64,000 nucleotides of DNA from an uncultured Flavobacteriaceae bacterium (GCA_937136455.1 CAKZOO010000041.1:1-64000); one strand, 5' to 3'. Numbered from the stretch's first letter, positions 50,086 through 59,713 are shown. The notes: generated by a model from the sequence alone, not told the origin. Translations and numbers: made by a program.

Positions 50086-50329
50086 ACGTTACGTTAACAA
50101 CCCTCTTCAGATTCTACAATCTAAAAAGGGAGACCTGTACATTCAGGTAACAAAGGATCAGGGTGTTTTTGAAGATTTCCTGAAAAGTGTGGAGCCGGGT
50201 GCGGCTATCTTTCTAAACAATGCTGAGGACAAAAGAGCTAAGGCTGTGGACGAAGGTAAAATGTCTGAGGAACTTGCTGAGAAGCTAAGTTTTATCAAGT
50301 ACGAGACCACACTGGTTTGTGACGATTAG
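50078..50329 (+). CDS. small protein, unknown (recombination cluster)
   Basis: 83 residues, beta first half (GDLYIQVTKDQG), acidic C-terminus. Overlaps the previous gene. Could be an SSB-like or accessory protein; not established. Confidence 0.55.
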   Translation: MAKRYVNNPLQILQSKKGDLYIQVTKDQGVFEDFLKSVEPGAAIFLNNAEDKRAKAVDEGKMSEELAEKLSFIKYETTLVCDD

Positions 50330-50360
50330 AGGCTATGCCCCGTAAGGGGCTAGTCTCCTT
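50330..50360 (+). terminator. terminator or attenuator hairpin
   Basis: GCCCC-GTAA-GGGGC (50337-50350), extended by GAGGCTA/TAGTCTC with one bulge, then CCTTTT. Lies between the recombination cluster and the next small gene. Confidence 0.65.
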
Positions 50361-50371
50361 TTGGAGGTGAC

Positions 50372-50593
50372 ATGTTTAAAGTTGGGGATAAAATTTTGGT
50401 TATTAGCTCGGAGAGTAGGGGTAGCGAAGTATTTCCTTTAGGAGTACAGATTATCAAGAGTGTGAACAATACAGAACGATTAGGAACTACTGAAAAGCGA
50501 TGGTCTTATTACTACGACAACTCCCGTAATACTATAAGCAAGTATGTTCCAGCAACCAACCTAACACTATTACTTTGGGAAGGAAATGATTAA
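50372..50593 (+). CDS. A family small protein
   Basis: 73 residues. FKVGDKILVISSESRG; VPATNLTLLLWEGND. GGAAGG in the final codons serves the next gene. Confidence 0.72.
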   Translation: MFKVGDKILVISSESRGSEVFPLGVQIIKSVNNTERLGTTEKRWSYYYDNSRNTISKYVPATNLTLLLWEGND

Positions 50594-50795
50594 ATTAACA
50601 GACTGGGAACCTCGCAGAAAGGACATAATTAAAATATTCAAATCCAAAGGGTTAAAAAAGTCTATTGAACTTTACGTAACTTCAGGAATAAATTTAATGA
50701 TAGCGTACCACTTTATTTGGGAAGAGACTCAGGATGAGAGTGTAAAGGAAATTCGGGATAGGTTACTGGAATGGTACGGTGAGGAGTTAGTGTGA
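50586..50795 (+). CDS. small helical protein
   Basis: 69 residues, basic N-terminal half (HTH-like spacing SKGLKKSIELYVTSGINLMIAYHFI). No firm family. Confidence 0.5.
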   Translation: MIKLTDWEPRRKDIIKIFKSKGLKKSIELYVTSGINLMIAYHFIWEETQDESVKEIRDRLLEWYGEELV

Positions 50796-51058
50796 AAATT
50801 GAAAAATTACCAGCAGGAAAAAGTTCATTTGATATTTCCCTTTCTCCCACAGAAAAAGAAAGGCTGAACACAGAGTGGGAGTGGGGTGACGAAAAATACG
50901 GACAAGAAATTAAGAAGCAAAATATTGTAGCTACCTGCAACTGTAAAGGTGGAACTCACACTACTGAGGTTGTTGGCGAGGACGAGTGTGTCCACTGTGG
51001 CTACTTAGTTTTCTATACAGATTTAGATACTGATTTGAGAAAAGTGAGGGTGCTGTGA
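50792..51058 (+). CDS. small zinc-ribbon-type protein
   Basis: 88 residues from GTG 50792. CNCKGG and CVHCGY form two halves of a zinc site. Coupled to both neighbours. Confidence 0.55.
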   Translation: MKIEKLPAGKSSFDISLSPTEKERLNTEWEWGDEKYGQEIKKQNIVATCNCKGGTHTTEVVGEDECVHCGYLVFYTDLDTDLRKVRVL

Positions 51059-51255
51059 TAGTTGAGGGTTGGTATAGGTTTATCGGTTCGTCTCGCCATT
51101 TTGACAGATTAAATGTTTATTACGTTAAACAACATTCTATGGGTGATGTCATTATTGCGATTAATAATTTAGGTACACGTTACGGTTGGACAAAAAAGGG
51201 ATTTGTGGAAGACTGGGAATACCCCAACACATTAATGGGACTTTTGTGTGAATGA
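51055..51255 (+). CDS. A-like family small protein
   Basis: 66 residues from GTG 51055. VEGWYRFIGSSRHF start; EYPNTLMGLLCE end. Confidence 0.55.
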   Translation: MIVEGWYRFIGSSRHFDRLNVYYVKQHSMGDVIIAINNLGTRYGWTKKGFVEDWEYPNTLMGLLCE

Positions 51256-51559
51256 TTCGGTTACGGACAAACTTAACGATGCAGTTAGGATATTAAATGA
51301 GAATTATTCTAAGAATTATTTTTTAAATGATCCTAGTAGGGATGTAAGGTTTTTTACTGAAGTAGATCAATATACTTCTTGCCACAAAATTACCTGTTAT
51401 AGTGGTAGGTATTACTTTTCGACTTTATTAACTTTCGGTTCGCTTATTAAGTTGAACTCTAACCAAACAACTCAATTTTTACTAAAAATAATAAAATCCA
51501 AATTAACACCAAAAAGTAACCTAGTGAGATTAATTTATGAAGGAGAAACAAATGTATAA
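51248..51559 (+). CDS. family member with longer N-terminus
   Basis: 103 residues from GTG 51248. No KVGD opening, but KSNLVRLIYEGETN ends it; AAGGAG in these codons is the primase ribosome site. Confidence 0.55.
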   Translation: MNDSVTDKLNDAVRILNENYSKNYFLNDPSRDVRFFTEVDQYTSCHKITCYSGRYYFSTLLTFGSLIKLNSNQTTQFLLKIIKSKLTPKSNLVRLIYEGETNV

Positions 51560-53519
51560 AAGAATCTGTGAAGGTCTTACAGATATTGGTAAATATATCC
51601 CAAAAACTGAGGACACTTACAAGCACATTACTGGTCACAAGGACGCTTACACCAGTATCTATTATTACTCTGAAGAGCAGGTAAGAGAAGCTGAGAAAAT
51701 AGTCGAAATTGACGGCAACAAAAGACCTAGAGGTATCAGTGGAATGACAGACGTTGTTACCGATAAGCTAGTTTGGGATTTTGATTCCGAAAAAGTAATT
51801 GATGCGAAACGTGACGCTATCAGCTTAGTACTAAAACTAAAATCCCAAGGTCTGGATGAGGATGATATTAGGATTTGTTTCTCAGGTTCAAAAGGGTTTG
51901 CTGTTGAGGTTCAGACTAACCAACAGTTTACCCCTGCAGAATTTAAAGCTATTACTAAAGACATAGCCAAGGGTCTGTCAACTTACGATTCCGTTGTAGC
52001 GAATCCTAGTAGAATTTTTAGGCTACCCAAAACTAAGCATAATAAGTCTGGGCTGTATAAAATCCCTCTATACTTTGACGAGCTGAAAGAGATGTCAGTG
52101 GAGCAAATTAAAGAGGCAGCAAAAATTAAGCCTAAATGGAATGACGAAGTTATGGCTAGTTGGAAAGTTACCAAGCACACCTTTACTGTTCCAGAGACAC
52201 CTACTGAGAAGCCTAAAAAGGACTCTGTAAGCGACTCTAATCCTTATTTTAGGGTAGACTATACCAAGAACCCATTTAAGCTTATACCGTGGAAATTAGC
52301 TATCTCACAGGGTATTTTTCCTAATGGATGTAGGAACGATGCCCTAATGATCCTAGGTGCCACTCTAAAAGCTAAGGGTATGGACAGGACTCAGTGTTAC
52401 TACGCTCTGAAAGCCTCTGCTGATAAGCAATCTGAGGTATTCGGTCAGGATAAGTATGGCAAGGATGAAATTTGGAAGAATATTATTACTCCAATCTACT
52501 CAGCTCTATGGAATGGAGCTACTTATTCTACCGCTAACTTTCCAGAGAAGCTAAGACAGTTTTACCTAGATTCTGGTATCCCTGAGATTACGGAAGTTCA
52601 GGGAGACAATAAGCCTATCGACCTAGGTGACTTGTTTGGGGTATTTTCAAAGTATGCTGAGAATATTGACAAAAACACAGTCCGTACAGGTATTAAAGAA
52701 TTGGATCAAAACCTAAAATTACAAACACAAATGCTTGTTGGGTTAGTAGGGGTAGCAGGAAGTGGTAAAACTAGTTTAGCATTGCAGATTATGAAGAATT
52801 TATCTGTAGAACAAGAAACATCAATGTTCTTTTCTATGGATATGTCAACTGCTCAAGTTTACGAAAAACTAGCAAGGTCTTCAACGGAGTATGGTCCTGA
52901 CCAAATAATGAGAGCTTTTAAAAATGACCAGAAGCACGTAAAGGACGATATTAAGAATAAGGTTATCGACAATTACGAGAATGTCAAGCTTAACTTTAGA
53001 ACGGCTCAAACAGTAGCGGATATGAAAGCTAGTGTTGAGGAATACGAACAGTCGTCTGGTAAAAAAGTAAGACTGGTAGTTGTTGACTATTTGGAGAAGC
53101 TAGGCTCTAGTTATTCCGATCCTACAGTTGGTTCAGGACAAAATGCGAAAGAACTTCAAGATTTAGCTAAGAGTCTGGATTGTGTGGTCTTGGTTTTACT
53201 TCAAACACAAAAAAGTAAGAATCCCGGTGACCCCATTCTATCAATGAGGTCGGTAAAAGGTAGCTCTCTTCTGGAGCAAGAAATGCGAGTTATCATCTCG
53301 TGTTGGAGGGACGGTTACGATCCTGCCCATTTTGATGACGACAAATGGATGAGCTTGGCTATTCTAAAAAATACTATGGGAAGTTTAGGTCAAGTTGATC
53401 TTAGATGGAATGGGGAAAGGGGTATTGTTAGAGAATTGAGTCCTGACGAAAGACAGGAGATGAAAGATTATAAAAAACAAAAGGAGACCTTGAAGAACTT
53501 TAATGACGGTCTTTTGTAG
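51552..53519 (+). CDS. primase-helicase
   Basis: 655 residues from ATG 51552 behind AAGGAGAAA. N-terminal archaeo-eukaryotic-type primase pattern: WDFDSE (about 74), FSGSKGFAVEV (about 113), SRIFRLPKTKHNKSGLYKIP (about 154). Middle region IPNG-type linker domain; C-terminal DnaB/RecA-like helicase with Walker A GVAGSGKT (about 399-406), Walker B LVVVDYLEKL (about 508) and LLQTQKSK. Primes and unwinds at the replication fork together with the family B polymerase. Confidence 0.88.
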   Translation: MYKRICEGLTDIGKYIPKTEDTYKHITGHKDAYTSIYYYSEEQVREAEKIVEIDGNKRPRGISGMTDVVTDKLVWDFDSEKVIDAKRDAISLVLKLKSQGLDEDDIRICFSGSKGFAVEVQTNQQFTPAEFKAITKDIAKGLSTYDSVVANPSRIFRLPKTKHNKSGLYKIPLYFDELKEMSVEQIKEAAKIKPKWNDEVMASWKVTKHTFTVPETPTEKPKKDSVSDSNPYFRVDYTKNPFKLIPWKLAISQGIFPNGCRNDALMILGATLKAKGMDRTQCYYALKASADKQSEVFGQDKYGKDEIWKNIITPIYSALWNGATYSTANFPEKLRQFYLDSGIPEITEVQGDNKPIDLGDLFGVFSKYAENIDKNTVRTGIKELDQNLKLQTQMLVGLVGVAGSGKTSLALQIMKNLSVEQETSMFFSMDMSTAQVYEKLARSSTEYGPDQIMRAFKNDQKHVKDDIKNKVIDNYENVKLNFRTAQTVADMKASVEEYEQSSGKKVRLVVVDYLEKLGSSYSDPTVGSGQNAKELQDLAKSLDCVVLVLLQTQKSKNPGDPILSMRSVKGSSLLEQEMRVIISCWRDGYDPAHFDDDKWMSLAILKNTMGSLGQVDLRWNGERGIVRELSPDERQEMKDYKKQKETLKNFNDGLL

Positions 53520-53548
53520 TTGACACAAACCTGCATTTGTGGTAAAAT
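53520..53548 (+). promoter_or_regulatory. strong sigma70-type promoter
   Basis: TTGACA directly at the primase stop, 17-base spacer, TGG-TAAAAT. Best match in the set. Confidence 0.85.
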
Positions 53549-53564
53549 AGTGCTAGGAGGGTTT

Positions 53565-53780
53565 ATGTTGACAGGTAGTGTAAGTAAATGGGGTTTAGAA
53601 GACTCTTATGTAATTTGTGTAGAAGTTTCTGATGGTAGTAGTATTGTTAAGTTTGGAAAAACTTACAAAATAGAAGATAATGTGCTGATAACACATCGTT
53701 ATCGTATTCACAAAATCTCATCCAAGTTCATCCCTGCAGTCAGCCTAGCTAAACTTCTCTACGGAGTGGAAGATGTTTGA
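53565..53780 (+). CDS. A family small protein, WGL subgroup
   Basis: 71 residues from ATG 53565 behind AGGAGG; an upstream TTG at 53520 would sit in the promoter. TGSVSKWGL start, SSKFIPAVSLAKLLYGVE end. Confidence 0.72.
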   Translation: MLTGSVSKWGLEDSYVICVEVSDGSSIVKFGKTYKIEDNVLITHRYRIHKISSKFIPAVSLAKLLYGVEDV

Positions 53781-54042
53781 TTTTACCCCAATGCAATTAG
53801 TCGGCATGGCAGGCTCTCTACTCTTAGCACTCTGTGGTTTACCAGAAATGATTTACTCTCTGAAGCACAAAACGTGTAGAGTTCCTAGTTCTCTTTTGTG
53901 GCTATGGTTTACTGGAGAGCTTTGCAGTTTTGCTTACATACTGTATATCCAAGATTACGTTCTGACGCCAAATTACCTGTGTAATATTATAATTTTGGGT
54001 GTCTGCATTTACTATTGGGTAAAGGAGAGGATAGGTGTATAA
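53773..54042 (+). CDS. PQ-loop/SemiSWEET-like membrane protein
   Basis: 89 residues, three hydrophobic segments. LLALCGLPEMIYSLKHKTCRVPSSLLWLWFTGELC matches the PQ-loop repeat (with PE in place of PQ). Bacterial relatives are small sugar transporters; in a phage it could alter uptake or envelope state. GGAG in the prior gene's end. Confidence 0.6.
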   Translation: MFDFTPMQLVGMAGSLLLALCGLPEMIYSLKHKTCRVPSSLLWLWFTGELCSFAYILYIQDYVLTPNYLCNIIILGVCIYYWVKERIGV

Positions 54043-54280
54043 AGTTGGAGATCAGATATTTATTTTAGGGGTTCAGTATGAAGACACAATGGGTTACCTA
54101 AAAAACACAATTAGAGCTATTGCAGCCTTTGACGGAAAATGTGAAGAACCCGGAAGATGTATAATGATAAAAAGAGGCATCATTGTAAATACTGGACATC
54201 ACTGGTACTTCAATAATTCCGAGGTGACCTCTGCAACAAATTTAGTCAAGCTTTTGTTTCTGGAAGAGAAAAATGTTTAA
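54035..54280 (+). CDS. A family small protein
   Basis: 81 residues from GTG 54035. YKVGDQIFILGVQYED; SATNLVKLLFLEE. GGAAGAG in the final codons. Confidence 0.7.
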   Translation: MYKVGDQIFILGVQYEDTMGYLKNTIRAIAAFDGKCEEPGRCIMIKRGIIVNTGHHWYFNNSEVTSATNLVKLLFLEEKNV

Positions 54281-54518
54281 TGTTCCAACAAAACCTGTTG
54301 ATGAGTGGGGCGTAAAAGAGGGAGATTGGGTACTCTGTTTGCGTGCGAGTAACACAGGAAGCTGTATTGTTGGGGAAATTTATCCTATAACGAAAAGTCC
54401 AAGACAGGGCTACAATTTAGCTGTTAAGTCTCGCTTTGGGGTATTGTCTACCCCTAATAGTAAATTCGCTTTTGCTCCAGTAACCAACTTAACTAAATTA
54501 CTTTACCTAGGAAAATAA
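54273..54518 (+). CDS. A family small protein, WGL subgroup
   Basis: 81 residues. DEWGVKEGDWVLCL; NSKFAFAPVTNLTKLLYLGK, with CTAGGAAA in the codons before the overlapping next ATG. Confidence 0.7.
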   Translation: MFNVPTKPVDEWGVKEGDWVLCLRASNTGSCIVGEIYPITKSPRQGYNLAVKSRFGVLSTPNSKFAFAPVTNLTKLLYLGK

Positions 54519-54820
54519 TGGAACTACTATTTGATAAATACGGAGAACAAACTGACCTACTAGTTGCGGTTTCCTGTGAGTTAATGAACTTATCTCAAAT
54601 GGAGGACGAAGCTCTGGTGGACGAAATCGAACACCTAATCGCAATTGTCCCTCAGATCGAACTGGATTTTGATGTTCTGCCGATCATAATGAAATTTCAC
54701 GGTAAGGAAAAATTGTTAAGCAAGCATGACAGAAAATTGTTGGAAGGAACGTATGTTTTAGGACACGTTAACTTAGGGCTGGATTCTGAGGGGATAGTGA
54801 CAAAAGTGGAGGCTAGGTGA
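54518..54820 (+). CDS. small acidic protein, unknown
   Basis: 100 residues, helical and acidic; overlaps both neighbours. Similar proteins of unknown role sit near phage polymerases; I cannot assign a function. Confidence 0.55.
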   Translation: MELLFDKYGEQTDLLVAVSCELMNLSQMEDEALVDEIEHLIAIVPQIELDFDVLPIIMKFHGKEKLLSKHDRKLLEGTYVLGHVNLGLDSEGIVTKVEAR

Positions 54821-55092
54821 AACTAAAGAAACCTGTACTGAAATTAGTAAAAAAGATTTACGCAAGTAACTTTAGGCTTGGATATATTGGGATGGTGCGT
54901 GATGAAGTCATCGAGTTTGATCCTATTTTTAATGGTCAAATTACTGGAGTTGGTTTAGGTGTTATAACAGATTTAAAGGGGTGGGACTGTGCAGGATTTT
55001 CTACTTACCATTGGCTAAGTATTCAAGAATACGATATCCTAGAACCTACCAACTTAGCCTGTATGCTTTACGGAGAGAAAAATGAAAGCTGA
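54817..55092 (+). CDS. A-like family small protein
   Basis: 91 residues from GTG 54817. LKLVKKIYASNFRLGYIGMV; LEPTNLACMLYGEKNE. CGGAGAG in the terminal codons. Confidence 0.62.
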   Translation: MKLKKPVLKLVKKIYASNFRLGYIGMVRDEVIEFDPIFNGQITGVGLGVITDLKGWDCAGFSTYHWLSIQEYDILEPTNLACMLYGEKNES

Positions 55093-55327
55093 GGATATAA
55101 AAATTAATGGAGTGTACTGGGATAATTACCATAGATGTTTAATTGAGATAGTCAATAAAGTAGAATATGAAGGCGATTTTTGGTGGGAATACGACGACCT
55201 AACTCCAGATTTTGAGGGGACTATGGCACAGAATGTTGATCTTTACCCTGTCGAACTTGACGAAATCATGCCCCCATCCAATTTAACAAAACTACTCTAT
55301 TTAGGAGAAGAATGGAATCTTACATAA
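55082..55327 (+). CDS. A family small protein
   Basis: 81 residues. KINGVYWDNYHRCLIEIV; PPSNLTKLLYLGEE. TTAGGAGAAGA in these codons is the polymerase ribosome site. Confidence 0.7.
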   Translation: MKAEDIKINGVYWDNYHRCLIEIVNKVEYEGDFWWEYDDLTPDFEGTMAQNVDLYPVELDEIMPPSNLTKLLYLGEEWNLT

Positions 55328-57762
55328 TTGATAACGAAAAAGCTTACCAAGAGTTGCAAGACTATCTGTCTGAGAATCCAACTATTCTGGAAGAACGGGA
55401 CGGATACCTACGCACTGAGGAGTTTGAATTTTTTGTTAAGTGGGAACCTAAATCGGATTTAGACTCGCTAATTTTCGGTAAAGACCTGAGAAAAAAGGTT
55501 ACTGCTATCGAAGTTGTGGATGGGCAAGATGTTCTATTTTACGCAGACGGAACCACAGAGGCGCAACCTCATACATATTGGCTACTCACTGAGGTTAAGT
55601 TGGATAGTGGGTTTAAAAAACTAAAAGGCAATCAGCACTATAAGTGGATTAGGGAATTCTCTGATAAGGAAGATTTTAATAAATTCAGAGGAAAGCTTTC
55701 CAAAAAACGAATAGACTTTTACTGTATCTGGAATGAGAAAGAATCTGCTATGGTTTACCATGGCATTACCCTATTTAACGATATGAAAATGGAGGACGTT
55801 TCTGTCCTCTCTTTCGATATTGAAGCTGACGGATTAGTGGAACATCCAGACTCACAAGTTTTTCTAATAACCAACACATACCGAAAGGGTGATGTAATAA
55901 TTAGAAAACATTTTAGACTAGACGATTACTCAGATGACTGCGGTGAGATGATAGATGCTTGGTGTAACTGGGTGCGTGAATACGATCCTACGCTAGTCAC
56001 AGGTCACAACATCTTCGGATATGATTGTAGATATTTGAATCATGTAGCAAATCTTTACGGAACCGAACTATATCTAGGTAAGGATGGCTCTGCTGTCAAA
56101 TTTGGTAGAAAGGCTAAAAAATATCGTGTGGACGGAACTCAAACTTGGGATTACGTAAATGCTGAGATATTCGGAAGGCACGTAATTGACGGAATGTTTT
56201 TGGCGGTAAAATATGATATTGGCAGGAATTATCCTAGTTGGGGACTAAAACCTATTGCTGAATACGAAGGTCTAATTAAGGAAGGAAGGCAATTTTACGA
56301 CGCAAGTAAAATCAAGGATAACTGGCACGACCCTGTTGAAAGGGAAAAAATTGTAGCATACGGTATTGACGATTCAGACGACTCATTAGGAATTATGGAT
56401 TTAATGCTGCCTAGCTTTTTCTATACTGCCCAGAGTATTCCTAAGCCGTTACAGACTGTAATTAATTCCGCTTCTGGATCATGGTTGAATTCAATTATGG
56501 TTAGAGCTTATTTGCAGGAAGGTCACTCGATTCCAAAAGCAAACGAAAACCAAAGAGTTGCGGGGGGAATGAGTTACGGTATTCCGGGGATATATTCCAA
56601 TGTTGCAAAATTCGATGCAGCATCGTTTTATCCTAGCACTGTCCTAACTTTCAAAATTTATGACGAGAAAAAAGACCCTAAAGCCTACTACTACGAGATG
56701 GTAAAATATTTTACAGAAAAAAGATTTGAGCAGAAGGGAGAATATAAAAAAACTGGAGATAAATATTTTGACGACCTGCAAGCTTCGAGTAAAGTTTTTA
56801 TCAATTCGGCTTATGGACTGCTAGGAACCCCCGGACTCAACTATAACTCTTTTGAGAACGCATCACTTATTACTAAATGTTGTAGGAAAGGTTTACAAAA
56901 ATGTATTGAGTGGGCAACAGGAAAGGATGCTAACTATTGGTGGGCAGAGTACGAGGAAGAACAGGATTTTCCTGATTATAGTTTTATTGACTCAAAATCT
57001 GAGCTGTCTGCTGAAGAAATGCCTAGACACGATTGGCAACTTGTAAATATTGACACTGACTCATTATCTTTCTGTAAAGCAGATCAGTCTGAGTGGACAG
57101 AAAGTGATTACGAAAAGGTGTTAAAAGAGATTAATCAGATAATGTATTCTCCTTGGGAGGATGATGGAAATTTTGATAGATTTGTAGTTTTAAAAGCCAA
57201 AAATTATGCAATGAGGGAGATGGGTAAAGATAAAATTAAAATTAAGGGGAGTTCATTTATTGATGCTAAAAAGGAACCAGCACTCAGAGAAATGATGAAA
57301 AATCTTGTAACAAACTTTATCAACCATGATCTGGATTATGTTACAGTTTATCATCAGTATCTAAGAGAAGCATTAGATATCCAAGATATCTCTAGGTGGT
57401 GCGTTAAAAAATCTATTACCGAGAAACTTCTTGAGGCTAACGACACAGCTAAGCAGAAAGTCCTAGCCGCAATTGGTGACAAAAAGGTGAGTGTAGGAGA
57501 TAAGGTGTACCTGTATAATGCGGTAGACGGTATGGTTCAGAAAGTAGCCAAAGGTGAACCTGTATTTTTAAAGTCAGGGGAACCTAAAATGATCGAAAAT
57601 AGGGTTGTGAGGTTACGGGAGAATTTTGATGGAGATTATGAAAAAATGCACTACGTCAAAAGGGTATTTAAAACTATGGAGATATTTCAAAATATAATCG
57701 ACATGGATAAAATCCTAAATTATTCCCTAAAAAAGAATATCAAATTATTGGAGGAGCTATGA
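55312..57762 (+). CDS. DNA polymerase, family B
   Basis: 816 residues. 3'-5' exonuclease: SFDIEADG (Exo I, about 166), TGHNIFGYDCRYL (Exo II), AYGIDDSDDSLG (Exo III). Polymerase: motif A KFDAASFYPS (about 434), motif B KVFINSAYGLLG (about 496), motif C NIDTDSL (about 579). Complete and on the short side for the family. Replicates the phage genome. Start ATG 55312 lies in the previous gene's last codons. Confidence 0.93.
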   Translation: MESYIIDNEKAYQELQDYLSENPTILEERDGYLRTEEFEFFVKWEPKSDLDSLIFGKDLRKKVTAIEVVDGQDVLFYADGTTEAQPHTYWLLTEVKLDSGFKKLKGNQHYKWIREFSDKEDFNKFRGKLSKKRIDFYCIWNEKESAMVYHGITLFNDMKMEDVSVLSFDIEADGLVEHPDSQVFLITNTYRKGDVIIRKHFRLDDYSDDCGEMIDAWCNWVREYDPTLVTGHNIFGYDCRYLNHVANLYGTELYLGKDGSAVKFGRKAKKYRVDGTQTWDYVNAEIFGRHVIDGMFLAVKYDIGRNYPSWGLKPIAEYEGLIKEGRQFYDASKIKDNWHDPVEREKIVAYGIDDSDDSLGIMDLMLPSFFYTAQSIPKPLQTVINSASGSWLNSIMVRAYLQEGHSIPKANENQRVAGGMSYGIPGIYSNVAKFDAASFYPSTVLTFKIYDEKKDPKAYYYEMVKYFTEKRFEQKGEYKKTGDKYFDDLQASSKVFINSAYGLLGTPGLNYNSFENASLITKCCRKGLQKCIEWATGKDANYWWAEYEEEQDFPDYSFIDSKSELSAEEMPRHDWQLVNIDTDSLSFCKADQSEWTESDYEKVLKEINQIMYSPWEDDGNFDRFVVLKAKNYAMREMGKDKIKIKGSSFIDAKKEPALREMMKNLVTNFINHDLDYVTVYHQYLREALDIQDISRWCVKKSITEKLLEANDTAKQKVLAAIGDKKVSVGDKVYLYNAVDGMVQKVAKGEPVFLKSGEPKMIENRVVRLRENFDGDYEKMHYVKRVFKTMEIFQNIIDMDKILNYSLKKNIKLLEEL

Positions 57763-58214
57763 AAAGATTCCTAAACTACATCATAAAATTCTTCTATTAC
57801 GGATACCACGGTGCCAAATACTGCTACGACTGGGATGCACACGGAGTTTACGCTCTGGAATACGCCCACCTAAAGCGTGTGTCCAAGTTCCTATCTGATC
57901 CAGATAAAACCCATCTGATATGTAACGGTGACCCTGACAGCAAACATCTCAGAAAGCTGAGAGAGTTGGTGGAGCTTAGTAAATTTATGTCAGATGGTGG
58001 AGATTTTATGGACAACACTTACAAGGTTTCAGAAAACTACAAATGGCAGGATTACATGGTTCCCAACAAAGCTAAAACTTTGTATAGATTCGACCCACCA
58101 GAAACCTATAAAAAAGAAATGAAAATAGCTAGGAAGCTGGATAAAGGAGTAACTGAGTGTAGGAGAGAGCGTTACCAGAAGCTGAGAAAGAATTTAGGAG
58201 TATGGTGGGATTAA
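57759..58214 (+). CDS. protein, unknown
   Basis: 151 residues, basic, Tyr- and Trp-rich; DWDAHGVYALEYAHLKRV and a C-terminal RRERYQKLRKNLG. ATGA overlap with the polymerase. Function unknown; may be a small polymerase-adjacent factor. Confidence 0.6.
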   Translation: MKRFLNYIIKFFYYGYHGAKYCYDWDAHGVYALEYAHLKRVSKFLSDPDKTHLICNGDPDSKHLRKLRELVELSKFMSDGGDFMDNTYKVSENYKWQDYMVPNKAKTLYRFDPPETYKKEMKIARKLDKGVTECRRERYQKLRKNLGVWWD

Positions 58215-58441
58215 TGTATAAAAAAGATGATATTGTTTTTATTACGTACGAATCATTTTTAAATTACGTTCAGATAATTAATAGTGGTAATGGTAGTCGT
58301 AATTTTTATGACGTTTATCAAATCACTAAACCAGTTAGAGGTAACCGAGACTATCAAATTGAATATTACCTCACCCCAACAAACTCCAGACTCTGTTGTG
58401 GTCTAGAAAAATTATTAGTAGGAGCTTATGATGAAATATAA
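58214..58441 (+). CDS. A-like family small protein
   Basis: 75 residues from ATG 58214. YKKDDIVFITYESF; GLEKLLVGAYDE. AGTAGGAGC in the codons gives the next ribosome site. Confidence 0.6.
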   Translation: MYKKDDIVFITYESFLNYVQIINSGNGSRNFYDVYQITKPVRGNRDYQIEYYLTPTNSRLCCGLEKLLVGAYDEI

Positions 58442-58640
58442 AGTTGGTGACAAATTACTCTGTATTAAATCTGAATTTTTTCATGAAGGTAGAGTTTACA
58501 CTATAAAAGAACACAATAAGGAAACGAAACACATGTATGAGAATATAGATTTTAAGGAATCTGAGTTTCTCTTCGTTCCTGTAGAAGGATGCAAGTTCAC
58601 ACACTTAACAAATTTAACTAAGTTGTTGTATTTAGATTGA
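58431..58640 (+). CDS. A family small protein
   Basis: 69 residues, ATG 58431 chosen for spacing to AGGAG (58428 also possible). KYKVGDKLLCIKSEFF; THLTNLTKLLYLD. Confidence 0.72.
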   Translation: MKYKVGDKLLCIKSEFFHEGRVYTIKEHNKETKHMYENIDFKESEFLFVPVEGCKFTHLTNLTKLLYLD

Positions 58641-58665
58641 CAGAATCTTAATACTAATATATAAT
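58637..58665 (+). promoter_or_regulatory. sigma70-type promoter
   Basis: TTGACA, 17-base spacer, TATAAT; consensus in both boxes. Confidence 0.85.
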
Positions 58666-58696
58666 AGTAGGTCGGACTAACCAAGGAAGGAAAAAT

Positions 58697-59713
58697 ATGA
58701 CCAGAAAAAGTAAAATACGTGATCTAAAAGAGAGGTTTGAAAAAACACTCAAAAAGGTTGGGAAAGAACTTAGAAAGCTACCAGTTGACGTTAAGCGTGA
58801 CGAGTACATCAGAACTACCGTAGATAGCGATATCAGTGACAGGTTAAATAAAGAGGAACTAAATTTTCTTGGAGGTTTCCGAGAAGCAAAAAAGCATTTA
58901 AAAGAAATCAGCAGTATCCAAACCTCCATACCTAAAATCCTAATTTTTGATATAGAGACTGCACCTTTGGAATCCTACCATTGGGGACTGTGGAACCAGA
59001 ACATAGGTTTAAATCAGGTCAAGGAAGACTGGACAGTTCTGTCATGGGCGGCTAAGTGGGCAGGCTCTGACGAAGTTTTTTACATGGATACTAGCAAACA
59101 AAAAGACCTACGTGACGACAGAAAAATCCTAGAAGGAATTTGGAAACTTTTGGATGAAGCTGATATTACCGTCACTCAGAATGGGGTATCTTTTGACCAT
59201 AAAAAACTTAACGCTAGGTTTATCCAGCACGGAATGAAACCGCCTTCTTCTTGTAAAAAATTAGATACGAAGCTTATGGCTAAAAAGTATTTCAAGTTCA
59301 CATCAAATAAGCTTGAGTACATGACAGACAAACTCTGTACTAAATACAAAAAATTATCTCACGGTAAATTTCCGGGCATGGCTCTGTGGACTGAGTATCT
59401 GAAAGGGAATAAAGAAGCCGCTAAAGAGATGAAGCTTTACAATGAATATGATGTGAGATCGTTAGAAGAACTCTTTTTCAAACTCCTCCCTTGGGACAAT
59501 CAAATCGATTTCAATACGTATATCGATAGCTGCGAGATGCACATCTGTACTTGTGGAAGTGTGGATAGTGTAAAGAAAGGATTTCACTATACCAGAACTG
59601 GTAAATACCAAAAGTATATTTGCAAAAGTTGTGGTAAGGAAAGTCGTGACAGAACTAACCTATTATCCAAAGACAAAAGAAAGAAGACTATTCGTTCTAG
59701 GTGTTCTAGGTGA
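58697..59713 (+). CDS. DnaQ/RNase H-like 3'-5' exonuclease with zinc ribbon
   Basis: 338 residues. ILIFDIETAPLE (about residue 80) is the Exo I motif, TVTQNGVSFDHKKLNARF Exo II, and LYNEYDVRSLEELF the Exo III YxxxD. A C-terminal zinc ribbon (CTCGS...CKSCGKE) may bind DNA. A proofreading or recombination nuclease of the YprB type. Ribosome site AAGGAAGG. Confidence 0.82.
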   Translation: MTRKSKIRDLKERFEKTLKKVGKELRKLPVDVKRDEYIRTTVDSDISDRLNKEELNFLGGFREAKKHLKEISSIQTSIPKILIFDIETAPLESYHWGLWNQNIGLNQVKEDWTVLSWAAKWAGSDEVFYMDTSKQKDLRDDRKILEGIWKLLDEADITVTQNGVSFDHKKLNARFIQHGMKPPSSCKKLDTKLMAKKYFKFTSNKLEYMTDKLCTKYKKLSHGKFPGMALWTEYLKGNKEAAKEMKLYNEYDVRSLEELFFKLLPWDNQIDFNTYIDSCEMHICTCGSVDSVKKGFHYTRTGKYQKYICKSCGKESRDRTNLLSKDKRKKTIRSRCSR

